Shown here: positions 36,958 through 45,189 of the stretch, in pieces | Numbering within the stretch: position 1 is the stretch's first letter | Layout: every line of letters starts with the position of its first letter | Assembly (NCBI RefSeq): GCF_015711605.1 | Contig: NZ_JABTEZ010000006.1 | Location: 62,001-126,000, forward strand | Direction of reading: 5' to 3' | Source: Planomonospora sp. ID67723 | GTDB taxonomy: Bacteria > Actinomycetota > Actinomycetes > Streptosporangiales > Streptosporangiaceae | DNA length: 64,000 nt | Notes under the pieces: generated by a model | What the model was told of the DNA's origin: nothing | Database searches by the model: none | Seen by the model: the letters and a program-made list of their open reading frames with translations, nothing else | Position numbers and translations under genes: made by a program

Positions 36958-37899
36958 ATGGCGCTGCGGGTGAACGACCTGCGGGTCCACTACAGGACCC
37001 TGAAGGGCGAGGTGAAGGCGCTCGACGGCGTCACCTTCGAGGTCGGCGACGGGGAGATCCTGGGGCTGGCGGGGGAGTCGGGGTGCGGCAAGACCACCCT
37101 CGGCAAGAGCCTCATCCGGATGGACGGCCGGATGAGGCACGCCGGGGGCACGGCCGAGCTCGACGGAGCGGAGCTGCCGATCGGCGACGACCGGGCGATG
37201 GACCGCTTCAGGTTCCGCGAGGTGTCGATCATCCCGCAGTACGCGATGAGCGCCATGAACCCCACCAGGAAGATCGGCCGGATGGTGGACGAACTGCTGC
37301 GGGCCCGCGGGGCCGAGCCGGACGGCGCGGAGCTGCGCCGCCGCCTGGACCTGGTGGAGCTCCCTCACACGGTGCTGGAGCGCTACCCGATCGAGCTGTC
37401 CGGCGGCATGAAGCAGCGCATGGTCATGGTGATCTCCACCCTGCTCGACCCCTCGCTGCTGATCGCCGACGAGATCACCTCCGCGCTGGACGTCTCCACC
37501 CAGAAGGCGGTGGCCAGGACGCTCACGGAGTTCCGGGAACGGGGGTTCGTCAGGAGCATGGTCTTCATCACCCACGACATCTCGCTCACCTACCAGATCG
37601 CCGACACGATCATGGTCATGTACGCCGGGAAGCTCGCCGAGAAGGCTCCCGCGGACACGATCGTCACCCGGCCGCGGCACCCCTACACGCGGCTGCTGAT
37701 CTCCTCGCTGCCGGAGGTCGGAGTCCGCTACTCCGACCGGAGGCTCTCCGGCATCCCCGGCAGCCCGCCCGCGCTCCTCGACCCGCCCGCCGGGTGCCGC
37801 TTCCGGGACCGCTGCCCCCTGGCGTTCGACCGGTGCGCCGAAGAACCCCCCGCCGTCGAGGTCGCCCCCGGCCACCACGTCTCCTGCTGGAGGTCATGA
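36958..37899 (+). CDS. ABC transporter ATPase, DppD/OppD type
   Basis: Cytoplasmic ATPase of 313 residues. Walker A GESGCGKTT (about 38), signature LSGGMKQR (about 146), and Walker B LLIADEITSALD (about 169), where the usual DEPT is DEIT. The C-terminal CRFRDRCPLAFDRC cysteine motif (about 282-295) is the OppD/DppD Fe-S-like signature. ATG 36958 begins 37 nt after the permease stop. Pairs with the next ATPase. Confidence 0.92.
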   Translation: MALRVNDLRVHYRTLKGEVKALDGVTFEVGDGEILGLAGESGCGKTTLGKSLIRMDGRMRHAGGTAELDGAELPIGDDRAMDRFRFREVSIIPQYAMSAMNPTRKIGRMVDELLRARGAEPDGAELRRRLDLVELPHTVLERYPIELSGGMKQRMVMVISTLLDPSLLIADEITSALDVSTQKAVARTLTEFRERGFVRSMVFITHDISLTYQIADTIMVMYAGKLAEKAPADTIVTRPRHPYTRLLISSLPEVGVRYSDRRLSGIPGSPPALLDPPAGCRFRDRCPLAFDRCAEEPPAVEVAPGHHVSCWRS

Positions 37900-38777
37900 T
37901 GCTCAGACTCGACGCGGTGACGAAGACCTACCGGGTGGGGGCGTTCGGCGGGCGGACCCTGACCGCCGTCGACGGCGTGAGCCTCGACCTGGTCCCCGGC
38001 GAGGTGGTCTCGCTCATCGGGGAGAGCGGGAGCGGCAAGACCACCGTCGGCAGGATGATTCTCGGACTGACCCCCGTCTCCGGCGGATCGATCACGCTCG
38101 ACGGGGCTCCCGTACGGCCGGGCAAGGACTACTACCGGCAGGTCCAGGGCGTCTTCCAGGACCCCTTCAGCTGCTACAACCCGATCTTCAAGGTCGACCG
38201 GGTCCTCCAGATGATCCGGGAGGAGTACTTCCCCGGGACCGCGGGCGCGCAGTGGGAGGAGAAGGTCGCCGAGTCGCTGGAGGCGGTCCGGCTCGCCCCC
38301 GCCCTGGTCCTGGGCAAGTATCCGCACCAGCTCAGCGGCGGCCAGCTGCAGCGCCTGCTGATCGCCCGGGCGCTCCTGCTCGGGCCGCGGTTCCTGGTGG
38401 CCGACGAGATCACCAGCATGCTCGACGCCTCCACCCGCATCGACGTGCTCAACCTGCTCGCCGACCTGAAGTCCCGCGGCCTCGGCGTGCTGTTCGTCAC
38501 CCACGACCTGTCGCTGGGCAACTACGTCAGCGAGCGGGCCGTGGTGCTGCACCGCGGCCGGGTGGTCGAGTCCGGTCCGACCGGGCTGGTCTTCGGCAAC
38601 CCGCTGCATCCCTACACGGCCAGGCTGCTGGACTCGGTGCCGCGGCTCACCGCCCGCTGGGACGGCGTCCCGCAGGAGCCCGTCCCGGACACGCCGGAGC
38701 CGTCCGTCCTGGTCGAGGCCGAACCCGGCCACTTCGTGCGGCGCGTCCCGGCGCCGGAGCTGAGGAGCGTGAGTTGA
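37896..38777 (+). CDS. ABC transporter ATPase, DppF/OppF type
   Basis: Second ATPase, 293 residues: Walker A GESGSGKTT (about 43), signature LSGGQLQRLLIARAL (about 147), Walker B FLVADEITSMLDAS (about 168; again DEIT). Unlike OppF it lacks the C-terminal cysteine motif. Two in-frame ATGs (37896, 37899) follow GGAGG; the first overlaps the previous stop. Its own stop overlaps the TTG of the mannosidase. Confidence 0.92.
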   Translation: MMLRLDAVTKTYRVGAFGGRTLTAVDGVSLDLVPGEVVSLIGESGSGKTTVGRMILGLTPVSGGSITLDGAPVRPGKDYYRQVQGVFQDPFSCYNPIFKVDRVLQMIREEYFPGTAGAQWEEKVAESLEAVRLAPALVLGKYPHQLSGGQLQRLLIARALLLGPRFLVADEITSMLDASTRIDVLNLLADLKSRGLGVLFVTHDLSLGNYVSERAVVLHRGRVVESGPTGLVFGNPLHPYTARLLDSVPRLTARWDGVPQEPVPDTPEPSVLVEAEPGHFVRRVPAPELRSVS

Positions 38778-41308
38778 CGATCCCGCGTACCGCCGAGTCC
38801 CTCCGGACCCCGCAGATCCCGCAGCCCCCGGGAGCGCTGCGGCCGCTGCACGACGGCTGGACGCTGTCGGCCGTGACGGGAACGGCCGGAACGGAGGCGG
38901 CGCCGGGGGAGCTCCGCGCCGTCCCGGCGACGGTGCCCGGATGCGTGCACACCGACCTGCTGGCGGCCGGGCTGATCGACGACCCCTACCTGGACGACAA
39001 CGAGAACCGACTGGGCTGGATCGGCCGCACCGCGTGGCGCTACGAGACGACCTTCACCTGGGCCCCCGACGGGCACGAGCGGACCGACCTGGTCTGCGAG
39101 GGGCTCGACACCGTCGCCACGATCGTCCTCAACGGCACCGAGGTCGCCACCACCGCCAACCAGCACCGGTCCTACCGTTTCCCGGTGCGGGAGCTGCTGC
39201 GCGAGGGGGAGAACACGCTCCGGGTGCACTTCGGCTCGCCGTACGACTACATCGCCGAGCGCCGGGCGGAGCTCGGCGACCGGCCCGGAGCCTATGCCGA
39301 GCGCTACCAGTTCATCCGCAAGATGGCCTGCAACTTCGGCTGGGACTGGGGCCCGGCGCTGGTCACGGCCGGGATCTGGCGGCCGATCGGGTTGCACTCC
39401 TGGAGCGGGGCGCGCCTGGCCGAGGTCGTCGCCCTGGCGAGCGCCGAGGGAGGGGCCGGCCGGGTCGAGGCGCGCGTCCGGGTCGAGCGCGCGGCGCGGA
39501 CGCCCCTCACGGTGACCGCCGGGATCACGGGCGTCCCGGAGGCCTCCGCGGCGGTACGGCTGGCGCCCGGCGAGTCCGAGGCCGTGATCACCGTCGAGGT
39601 TCCGGGGCCGCGGCTGTGGTGGCCGCGCGGGTACGGCCCGCAGCACCGCCACGAGCTCACGGTCCGCCTCGATCCGGAGGAGACCCGGGCCGGAGGCGGG
39701 ACCCGGCCGCTGGACGTATGGCGCGGGCTGATCGGGTTCCGCTCCGTCCGGCTGGAGAGGGCCGGTGGGGCCTTCACCCTGCTGGTCAACGAGGTGCCGG
39801 TGTTCGTGCGCGGGGCGAACTGGATTCCCGACGACTGCTTCCCGCACCGGGTCACCCGCGACCGCCTGGCCGCCCGCCTCGGCCGGGCGGCCGAGGCGAA
39901 CGTCAACCTGCTGCGGGTCTGGGGCGGGGGAATGTACGAGAGCGAGGACTTCTACGACCTCGCCGACGAGCTGGGCCTGATGGTCTGGCAGGACGTCCCC
40001 TTCGCCTGCGCGGCCTACCCCGAGGAGGAGCCGTTCTGGAGCGAGGTGGAGGCGGAGGTCCGGCAGAACGCGGCCCGGCTGGCCCGGCGGCCCTCGCTGG
40101 TGCTGTGGTGCGGCAACAACGAGAACATCGAGGGCCACGCCGACTGGGGCTGGCAGCGGGAACTGGGGGAGCGCAGCTGGGGGGCGGGCTTCTACTACAA
40201 GCTGCTGCCCGCCGTGCTCGCCGAGGTCGACCCGGCCCGGCCGTACTGGCCCGGCAGCCCCTACTCCGGCGCCCCGGACCTGCCGCCCAACGACCCGGCC
40301 CGCGGCACCGTGCACATCTGGGACGTGTGGAACCGCGAGGACTACACGTGCTACGCCGCCTACACCCCCCGGTTCGTCGCCGAGTTCGGCTTCCAGGGCC
40401 CGCCCGTCCTCGCCACCCTGCGGGAGGCGCTCTCCGACGACCCGCTGACCCCCGACTCGCCCGGCCTGGCGCACCACCAGAAGGCCGCCGACGGCCACGC
40501 CAAGCTCCTGGCCGGCCTGGGCGGCCACCTGCCCCGGCCCGAGACCTTCGACGACTGGCACTACCTGACCCAGCTCAACCAGGCCAGGGCGGTGGCCTTC
40601 GGCATCGAACGGTTCCGGGCGCTGGCGCCGTACTGCGCGGGGACGATCGTCTGGCAGCTCAACGACTGCTGGCCGGCGGTCTCGTGGTCGGCGATCGACG
40701 GGTCGGGCCGCCGCAAGCCGCTGTGGTACGCGCTGCGCCGCGCCTACGCCGACCGCCTGCTCACCGTCCAGGACGGCGCGGTCGCGGTGGTCAACGACAC
40801 CGACGAGCCGTGGACGGGGAATCTCTCCCTGGTACGGCACAGCCTCACCGGAAAGGTGCTGGCCAGAGCCTCCGCCGCGGTGGACGCGGCCCCGCGCTCG
40901 GTGGAGCGGGTGCCGCTGCCCGCCTCCGTCGCCGTGCCCCGGGACCCGGCCGCCGAGCTGCTGGCCGTACGCCTGGGAGATCTGCGGACCGTGCGCTTCT
41001 TCGCGGAGGATCCGCAGGTGGCCTTCCCGCCGGCCGCCTACGACGCCGAGGCGGCCCCCGTCCCCGGCGGCCTGGAGGTGACCGTCACCGCCCGGACCGT
41101 CCTGCGCGACCTGTGCCTGTTCCCCGACCGTCTCGACCCCGCCTCGGAGGTGGACGACATGCTCCTCACCCTCCTGCCCGGCGAGACCGCCGCCTTCCGC
41201 GTGACCGGTTCCCCCGACCCGGAGGCGCTCGTCGGCCACCCGGTGCTGCGCGTCGTGAACGGTCCCACTGTGTGGACCGGCGTACGTGGCAGGGCGAGGG
41301 GCCGTTAG
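38774..41308 (+). CDS. GH2 beta-mannosidase
   Basis: Cytoplasmic exo-beta-mannosidase of 844 residues, no signal peptide, so it hydrolyses imported manno-oligosaccharides. N-terminal GH2 sugar-binding domain ([36 protein letters not shown]), the [11 protein letters not shown] segment characteristic of beta-mannosidases, immunoglobulin-like domain, and TIM barrel with acid/base E450 in [10 protein letters not shown] and nucleophile E537 in [20 protein letters not shown] is also diagnostic. TTG 38774 overlaps the ATPase stop (TTGA) with GAGGAG upstream. This enzyme is the main evidence for the operon's substrate. Confidence 0.93.
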   Translation: MTIPRTAESLRTPQIPQPPGALRPLHDGWTLSAVTGTAGTEAAPGELRAVPATVPGCVHTDLLAAGLIDDPYLDDNENRLGWIGRTAWRYETTFTWAPDGHERTDLVCEGLDTVATIVLNGTEVATTANQHRSYRFPVRELLREGENTLRVHFGSPYDYIAERRAELGDRPGAYAERYQFIRKMACNFGWDWGPALVTAGIWRPIGLHSWSGARLAEVVALASAEGGAGRVEARVRVERAARTPLTVTAGITGVPEASAAVRLAPGESEAVITVEVPGPRLWWPRGYGPQHRHELTVRLDPEETRAGGGTRPLDVWRGLIGFRSVRLERAGGAFTLLVNEVPVFVRGANWIPDDCFPHRVTRDRLAARLGRAAEANVNLLRVWGGGMYESEDFYDLADELGLMVWQDVPFACAAYPEEEPFWSEVEAEVRQNAARLARRPSLVLWCGNNENIEGHADWGWQRELGERSWGAGFYYKLLPAVLAEVDPARPYWPGSPYSGAPDLPPNDPARGTVHIWDVWNREDYTCYAAYTPRFVAEFGFQGPPVLATLREALSDDPLTPDSPGLAHHQKAADGHAKLLAGLGGHLPRPETFDDWHYLTQLNQARAVAFGIERFRALAPYCAGTIVWQLNDCWPAVSWSAIDGSGRRKPLWYALRRAYADRLLTVQDGAVAVVNDTDEPWTGNLSLVRHSLTGKVLARASAAVDAAPRSVERVPLPASVAVPRDPAAELLAVRLGDLRTVRFFAEDPQVAFPPAAYDAEAAPVPGGLEVTVTARTVLRDLCLFPDRLDPASEVDDMLLTLLPGETAAFRVTGSPDPEALVGHPVLRVVNGPTVWTGVRGRARGR

Positions 41309-41345
41309 GCTTGGCAGGCATATCCGACGACCGCCGAGAGAGACG

Positions 41346-41609
41346 ATGAAGACCTTCGAAGAGCTGTTCGCCGAGCTGTCCGACAAGGCGCGCACCCGGC
41401 CCGAGGGGTCGGGGACCGTGGCCGCGCTGGACGCCGGGGTCCATGCCATCGGCAAGAAGGTCGTGGAGGAGGCCGCCGAGAGCTGGATGGCGGCCGAGCA
41501 CGAGTCGGACGAGCGGGCCGCGGAGGAGATCTCCCAGCTCCTCTACCACGTGCAGGTCCTCATGATCGCCAAGGGGATCGGGCTGGACGACGTCTACAAG
41601 CATCTGTGA
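41346..41609 (+). CDS. hisE: phosphoribosyl-ATP pyrophosphohydrolase
   Basis: Second step of histidine biosynthesis; 87 residues, MazG-like helical fold with [18 protein letters not shown] and [13 protein letters not shown] motifs giving the Mg-binding acidic residues. ATG 41346 follows GAGAGAG. A TAGGCT hexamer at 41308-41313 could be its own -10, separating it from the mannoside operon 37 nt upstream. Confidence 0.94.
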   Translation: MKTFEELFAELSDKARTRPEGSGTVAALDAGVHAIGKKVVEEAAESWMAAEHESDERAAEEISQLLYHVQVLMIAKGIGLDDVYKHL

Positions 41610-41669
41610 GCCGGTGAGCCCGGCCTCCCGCCTCACAGAGCAGACCCGTCCAGGTAAGGAACCCCCGCC

Positions 41670-42515
41670 ATGCTGCGTCTCGCCGTCCCCAACAAGGGCG
41701 CCCTCTCCGAGGGCGCCCAGACCATCCTGAAGGAAGCCGGATACCGCCCGCGCAGGGACACCAAGGAGCTCGTGGTCATCGACCCCGACAACTCCTGCGA
41801 GCTGTTCTTCCTGCGCCCCAAGGACATCGCCGTCTACGTCGGCGAGGGCACCTTGGACGCCGGGATCACCGGCCGCGACATGCTCCACGACTCGGGCGCC
41901 AGGGTCGAGGAGGTCCTGCCGCTCGGCTTCGGCCGCTCCACCTTCCGCTTCGCCGCCCCGCCGGACGGCTTCGCGTCCGTCGCCGACCTGAAGGGCCGCC
42001 GGATCGCCACCGCCTACGCCGGGCTGCTGGAGGGCTACCTCGCCGAGCAGGGCGTCGACGCCCGGGTGATCAAGCTGGACGGCGCGGTCGAGACCGCCAT
42101 CCGGCTGGGCGTGGCCGACGCGGTCGCCGACGTCGTGGAGACCGGGACCACCCTGCGCAACATGGGCCTGGAGGTGTTCGGCGAGCCGATCGCCCACTCG
42201 GAAGCCGTGCTGATCAGGCCGGTGGACACCGGCGAGGACCAGGGGGTCGGGCAGCTCGTCCGCCGCCTGCAGGGCGTGCTGGTGGCCCGCGACTACGTGA
42301 TGATGGACTACGACATCCGGGTCGAGCGGATCGAGGAGGCCATCGCGCTCACCCCCGGCATGGAGGGCCCCACGGTCTCCCCGCTGCACCGGGAGGGCTG
42401 GGTCGCGGTCCGGGCCATGGTGCCGCGCAAGGGCCACCAGCAGGTGATGGACCAGCTCTGGGAGATCGGCGCCAAGGCCATCCTCGTCACCGCCATCTAC
42501 GCGGCCCGGCTGTGA
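41670..42515 (+). CDS. hisG: ATP phosphoribosyltransferase, long form
   Basis: First, feedback-inhibited step of histidine biosynthesis. At 281 residues it is the long form with a C-terminal ACT-like regulatory domain (about 205-281; TVSPLHREGWVAVRAMVPRK). The catalytic part has LRLAVPNKGALSEGAQTIL at the start and the PRPP loop DAVADVVETGTTLR (about 150-163). ATG 41670 lies 60 nt after hisE with AAGGA upstream; a hisEG pair is the usual actinobacterial order. Confidence 0.96.
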   Translation: MLRLAVPNKGALSEGAQTILKEAGYRPRRDTKELVVIDPDNSCELFFLRPKDIAVYVGEGTLDAGITGRDMLHDSGARVEEVLPLGFGRSTFRFAAPPDGFASVADLKGRRIATAYAGLLEGYLAEQGVDARVIKLDGAVETAIRLGVADAVADVVETGTTLRNMGLEVFGEPIAHSEAVLIRPVDTGEDQGVGQLVRRLQGVLVARDYVMMDYDIRVERIEEAIALTPGMEGPTVSPLHREGWVAVRAMVPRKGHQQVMDQLWEIGAKAILVTAIYAARL

Positions 42516-42565
42516 CCGCACGCTGACCGCCGCGATGCGGCGCCGAGAAGGGGCCGGCACGGCGG

Positions 42566-42588
42566 GGAACCCGCCCCGCCCGGGTTCC
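42566..42588. terminator. terminator between hisG and siderophore reductase gene
   Basis: GGAACCCG (42566-42573) and CGGGTTCC (42581-42588) form an 8-bp stem with a 7-nt loop in the convergent gap; probably bidirectional. Confidence 0.6.
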
Positions 42589-42593
42589 TGGAT

Positions 42594-42621
42594 CAGCGCT
42601 GTGTGCTCAGCGCTGTGTGCT
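42594..42621. repeat. 14-bp tandem duplication
   Basis: CAGCGCTGTGTGCT occurs twice head-to-tail in the hisG/SIP gap. No other feature seen in the remaining gap. Confidence 0.75.
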
Positions 42622-42711
42622 CGGCCGGGCCCGTCCCCCCGGAGAGCGGTCGTCACCACCGTTCCGGGGACGGAGCACGGCCGAGGCCTGCGAGCCGGGC
42701 GCGCGGCGCGG

Positions 42712-43554
42712 TCACGAGGAGAGTGCCGCGGCCTCTTCCTCCTCGACCTGCTTGTTCCACTCGCGCTTGGAGGACTGCCAGCCGTCCTCGTCGCGGCCGA
42801 GCCGCCAGTAGCCGGAGATGGACAGCTGGGAGAGCGGGATGCCGCGCTCTGCGCGCAGGTGGCGGCGGAGGGCCCTGACGAAGTTCGCCTCGCCGTGGAC
42901 GAAGGCGTGCACGGTCCCCGCGGGGAAGTCGAGCTCGCGGACGGCGGCGACCAGCGCCTCGCCGATCGGCGCGTCGCCGCGGTGCAGCCAGACGATCTTC
43001 ACGTCACCGGGGGAGTCCAGCCGCTGCTCCTCCTCGGGGCCGGCCACCTCGACGAAGACGTGCGCGAGGGCTCCGGAGGGCAGGCGCTCCAGGGAGGCGG
43101 CGATGGCGGGCAGCGCGCTCTCGTCGCCCGCGAGAAGGTGCCAGTCCGCATCCGGAGAGGGCGCGTAGGCGCCGCCGGGGCCGAAGAACCAGATCTCGTC
43201 ACCCGGCTGGACTCGGGCGGCCCACGGCCCGGCCAGGCCGCTCTCGCCGTGGTGGACGAAGTCCAGGGTCAGCTCGACCGCCTCGGGGTCCCATGCGCGG
43301 ACCGTGTAGGTCCGGGTGGTGGGCCACTGCTCCCGGGGCAGGTCGCGCTGGATCGCCTCCATGTCGAAGGGGGACGGGTAGGTCACCCCCTCCGGGGCGA
43401 ACAGGAGCTTCACGTAGTGGTCGGTGAACTCGCCCGCGCCGAAGCCGCGGAGCCCCTCGCCGCCGAGCACCACCCGGATCATGTGAGGAGTGATCCGCTC
43501 GGTGCGGAGCACCTCGCCCCGGGTCGCCTTCCGGGCCGGCCTGCCCTCTGCCAT
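42712..43554 (-). CDS. siderophore-interacting protein (FAD-dependent ferric-siderophore reductase)
   Basis: Cytoplasmic SIP/ViuB-family reductase of 280 residues releasing iron from imported ferric siderophores. FAD-binding RTYTVRAWDPEAVELTLDFV (about residues 80-99), GPWAARVQPGDEIWFFGPGG (about 107-126) and the NAD(P)H-domain LLAGDESALPAIAASLE (about 137) are characteristic, with the C-terminal SGYWRLGRDEDGW motif. ATG 43554 has GGGGGAG 5 nt upstream. No siderophore synthesis or uptake genes are nearby; it is iron-regulated by the palindrome just upstream. Confidence 0.93.
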   Translation of the reverse strand: MAEGRPARKATRGEVLRTERITPHMIRVVLGGEGLRGFGAGEFTDHYVKLLFAPEGVTYPSPFDMEAIQRDLPREQWPTTRTYTVRAWDPEAVELTLDFVHHGESGLAGPWAARVQPGDEIWFFGPGGAYAPSPDADWHLLAGDESALPAIAASLERLPSGALAHVFVEVAGPEEEQRLDSPGDVKIVWLHRGDAPIGEALVAAVRELDFPAGTVHAFVHGEANFVRALRRHLRAERGIPLSQLSISGYWRLGRDEDGWQSSKREWNKQVEEEEAAALSS

Positions 43555-43573
43555 GTGCGCTCCCCCGTCGTCC

Positions 43574-43601
43574 GACTTAGGTATACCTAAGTCGTAGCAT
43601 A
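43574..43601 (-). promoter_or_regulatory. iron-box-like palindrome and -10 of the SIP gene
   Basis: GACTTAGGTATACCTAAGTC (43574-43593) is a perfect 20-bp palindrome. On the minus strand TATGCT (43601-43596) is a -10, so the palindrome covers the transcription start, a repressor position. The TTAGG/CCTAA arms are those of a DtxR/IdeR box, but the spacing is 14 instead of 19 bp. Confidence 0.65.
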
Positions 43602-43604
43602 CGG

Positions 43605-44945
43605 CTATCGGAGCGACGCGACCGCCCTGACCGCCCGGTCGACCTCCTCGGGCGTGGTGACGATGCCGGGGCCGAAGCGGAGGTACGTCTCGCGGTACGG
43701 GGTGACGCTGGCGATGACCCGGTGCTCCTCACGCAGGCGGGCCACGGCCAGGCCGGGATTGACGCCGGCGACCGAGCAGCAGACGAGCCCGGCCGAGAGC
43801 CCGGGGTCCCTGGGGGTGATCAGGCGGGCGCTCGGGATCGCGGCGAGTCCTTCCTTGAGCCGGGTGGCCTGCTCGGCGATCCTCGCGGCCACCCGGTCCT
43901 TGCCGATCGCCTGGTGGAAGGCGAAGGCCTCGCCGAGCGCCCAGCGGTGCTCGAAGCTGTGGTAGCCGCCCGGAGTGCCGAGAATCCCGCCGGGACCGGA
44001 CGGGTCGTGCCCGCCGATCCATCCCGAGAAGGCCGGCTGGGAGAAGCTCGGGATGACGGGCCGCAGGGCGTCCCAGGCGCGACCCCACAGGACGCCGGTG
44101 CCGCGCGGGCCGTACAGCCACTTGTGGGTGCCGCTGGCCAGGAAGTCGCAGTCCAGGTCCTGCACCCCGTCGGCCAGCGCTCCGAACCCGTGCACGCCGT
44201 CCACGCACAGCAGGGCGCGGTCCCTGTCGTCCCTGGAGGCGTTGGCCTCGGCGACCATCCGGGCGATCTCCCGGATCGGCAGGCGCACCCCGGTGCCGGA
44301 GTGCACCCAGGTGACGGCGACGACCCGGGTCCGGGGACGCAGCGTCGCCTTCAGGCGGGAGACGATCTCGTCGGCCGAGGCGGCGGCGGGATCGCCGTAC
44401 AGGCGCGCCCGGCGGACCTCGGCCCCGGTGCGCTCGGCGAGCAGCCGCAGGCTCTCGTGGGTTGCGTAGAAGTCGTGCTCGGTGGTGAGCACGTCCTGGC
44501 CCGGCAGCAGACGCAGGCCGCCGTAGAGCAGGCCCAGGCCCATGGTGGTGCTGTCGGTGAGCGCCACGTCGTCGGCCCGGCCGCCCAGGTAGGCCGCGGC
44601 GGCCTCGCGCACGGCCCCGTCGCGGTCCGCGCCGTTCAGGTAGGCCTCGGTGTCGGTGTCCAGGCCGCGCCGGTGCTCCTCGACGGCTCGCCGTACCGGT
44701 GCGGGATGGGCGGCGAGCACGTAGGCGGCGAACTGCGCGTGTGCCGGGTCGAGGGAGAACTGGGCGCGCACCGACTCCCAGCTCGCCGGGTCGAACGGCG
44801 GCGCGGAGCCGACCGGCGGCGTGGACGCGGCGGCGGGCTCCGCGGGCCCACCGGAGGTGCACGCCGCCAGCGCCGCCCCGGCCCCGGCGGCCAGTCCCGC
44901 GCCGAGCAGGGCCCTGCGTCCCACGGAGGGGTCGCGCTCTCGCAT
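43605..44945 (-). CDS. Tat-exported lipoprotein class V aminotransferase/desulfurase-like PLP enzyme
   Basis: PLP fold-type I protein of 446 residues similar to isopenicillin-N epimerase/EgtE-like members. PLP contacts D249 (LLCVDGVHGFG) and lysine K275 (ASGTHKWLYGPRGTG) are intact, as is the C-terminal YLRFGPGIVTTPEEVD. Unusually, the N-terminus reads SVGRRALLGAGLAAGAGAAL-AAC: a twin-arginine signal (R10-R11) and a lipobox with Cys29, predicting export folded with cofactor and lipid anchoring. Its substrate is unknown. It lies 50 nt upstream of the iron-regulated SIP gene on the same strand. A 244-bp gap upstream (44946-45189) holds no gene. Confidence 0.83.
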   Translation of the reverse strand: MRERDPSVGRRALLGAGLAAGAGAALAACTSGGPAEPAAASTPPVGSAPPFDPASWESVRAQFSLDPAHAQFAAYVLAAHPAPVRRAVEEHRRGLDTDTEAYLNGADRDGAVREAAAAYLGGRADDVALTDSTTMGLGLLYGGLRLLPGQDVLTTEHDFYATHESLRLLAERTGAEVRRARLYGDPAAASADEIVSRLKATLRPRTRVVAVTWVHSGTGVRLPIREIARMVAEANASRDDRDRALLCVDGVHGFGALADGVQDLDCDFLASGTHKWLYGPRGTGVLWGRAWDALRPVIPSFSQPAFSGWIGGHDPSGPGGILGTPGGYHSFEHRWALGEAFAFHQAIGKDRVAARIAEQATRLKEGLAAIPSARLITPRDPGLSAGLVCCSVAGVNPGLAVARLREEHRVIASVTPYRETYLRFGPGIVTTPEEVDRAVRAVASLR

Positions 44946-45189
44946 CGTGGCAGTTCCCCTGTCTCCCGCTGCCGTCCCTTGCGGCCGTCCGCGGCCGCCT
45001 GCGGCGCCTGTGGTCCCTTCCTACCGGGATCATGCGGGGCTGCCAAGGGGAGAGGGGGATGCCCGGGGCGGCGCGGCGGGCGGATCCGCGATCCCGAGCT
45101 GAGAATCTACATTGTAAAGGACGGTGCCGGTGACGATGCCCGGAGATTCGCGGCTCCCGGGCCGGGCGTTCCCGGGGGAAGCGCCCCTC

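Noticed and set aside
41309-41345. hisE-hisG as part of the mannoside operon
   Set aside because: The gap breaks the overlap pattern of the operon and contains a TAGGCT -10-like hexamer; functional link is also lacking.
42594-42621. Possible CRISPR-like or attachment-site repeat
   Set aside because: Only two head-to-tail 14-bp copies without spacers; a simple tandem duplication.
45101-45118. TACATTGTA palindrome in the 244-bp gap upstream of the PLP lipoprotein gene as a metal-regulator site
   Set aside because: Only 9 bp, no matching promoter spacing and no second copy in the window.
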